64,000 nucleotides of DNA. It comes from Nocardia sp. NRRL S-836. Lineage in GTDB: Bacteria; Actinomycetota; Actinomycetes; Mycobacteriales; Pseudonocardiaceae. Below are more notes on the stretch, generated by a model. That model had not been told where the DNA came from and did not search any database. It saw only the letters and a program-made list of their open reading frames with translations. Position 1 is the stretch's first letter. Location of the stretch: NCBI RefSeq assembly GCF_001279525.1, contig NZ_LGDY01000097.1:46076-110075 (forward strand), read 5' to 3'. The DNA itself is not shown here.

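Noticed and set aside
56016..61901. A 1,961-codon plus-strand open frame opposite giant 2, and similar long ones at 17965-21870, 12136-15711, 44001-48341 and 2772-5825
   Set aside because: They are antisense to genes with clear domains, and their translations are Arg/His/Pro-rich with no motifs. Long antisense frames are expected in DNA with strongly GC-biased third positions.
63863..63863. GTG as the true start of giant 2
   Set aside because: The frame continues upstream through in-frame coding repeats to the window edge, and no ribosome binding site was identified.
9001..64000. Giant polyketide or non-ribosomal peptide synthetases
   Set aside because: Size alone suggested this, but no ketosynthase, acyltransferase, condensation, adenylation or carrier-protein motifs are present.
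63903..64000. CRISPR-like repeat array
   Set aside because: The units are 15 bases, directly abutting without spacers, and they read in frame as QSQAP.
1..64000. Type VII secretion core genes (eccB/C/D/E, mycP), tRNA or rRNA genes, insertion sequences
   Set aside because: I looked for FtsK-like ATPase, subtilisin and multi-pass membrane genes, tRNA-like cloverleafs and transposase motifs and saw none in the window.

Overview
The window is very GC-rich DNA with actinobacterial codon use (GTG and TTG starts, GAGG/GGAG ribosome binding sites). The gene content fits a filamentous actinomycete of the Pseudonocardiales/Streptomyces kind: ESX/WXG100 proteins, an EspG chaperone, a YbaB protein, XRE-NB-ARC-TPR regulators and giant type VII-secretion-associated proteins. 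No species can be named. Nearly everything is on the minus strand; the only convincing plus-strand gene is a LuxR regulator at 27703-28362.
Layout in transcription order. (i) A partial gene enters from the right edge: a single reading frame from 64000 down to 30843, at least 11,051 codons, with its N-terminus outside the window. Two small type VII secretion-associated (SseB-like) genes with a GTGA overlap follow it (30650-29353). (ii) A short gene of unknown function (28938-28432) converges on the LuxR gene, with a strong hairpin between them. (iii) A second locus starts divergently from luxR: ybaB-like (27219), an ESX-like helical protein (26800), then an uninterrupted 5,720-codon giant gene (26163-9001) and another type VII-associated gene (8917). 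(iv) Two tandem paralogous XRE-NB-ARC-TPR regulators (8032-5735 and 5684-3453). (v) An EspG-like chaperone (3341-2634), then an ESX substrate operon of WXG100 and PPE-like genes (2185 to beyond 1).
The two giant proteins are the main content (about 50 of 64 kb). Both are mosaics built from a shared parts kit: low-complexity Pro/Gly/Asp linkers, a zincin-type HExGH...D metalloprotease-like domain, long beta-rich regions, and modules of about 1,000 residues (probably what automatic pipelines call the 'lonely Cys' domain) carrying a caspase/CHAT-like His-Gly...Cys dyad. Giant 1 adds an N-terminal CpnT/WXG-like helical domain, a protein-glutaminase-like Cys-His-Asp triad and a possible papain-like domain. 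Giant 2 ends in an array of eight OTU-like cysteine-protease domains, of which only one keeps both catalytic Cys and His, interspersed with about 17 helical repeats and six 'FVPP' modules. Cysteine is almost absent (five in 5,720 residues, six in about 11,050, counted by eye), and most cysteines present sit at predicted catalytic positions.
How they may work together (inference): the WXG100 and EspG genes and the CpnT-like N-terminus point to export through an ESX/type VII system, whose core (EccB/C/D/E, MycP) is not in this window. The SseB-like genes follow each giant gene and are likely dedicated accessory factors. The LuxR and NB-ARC proteins are candidate regulators.
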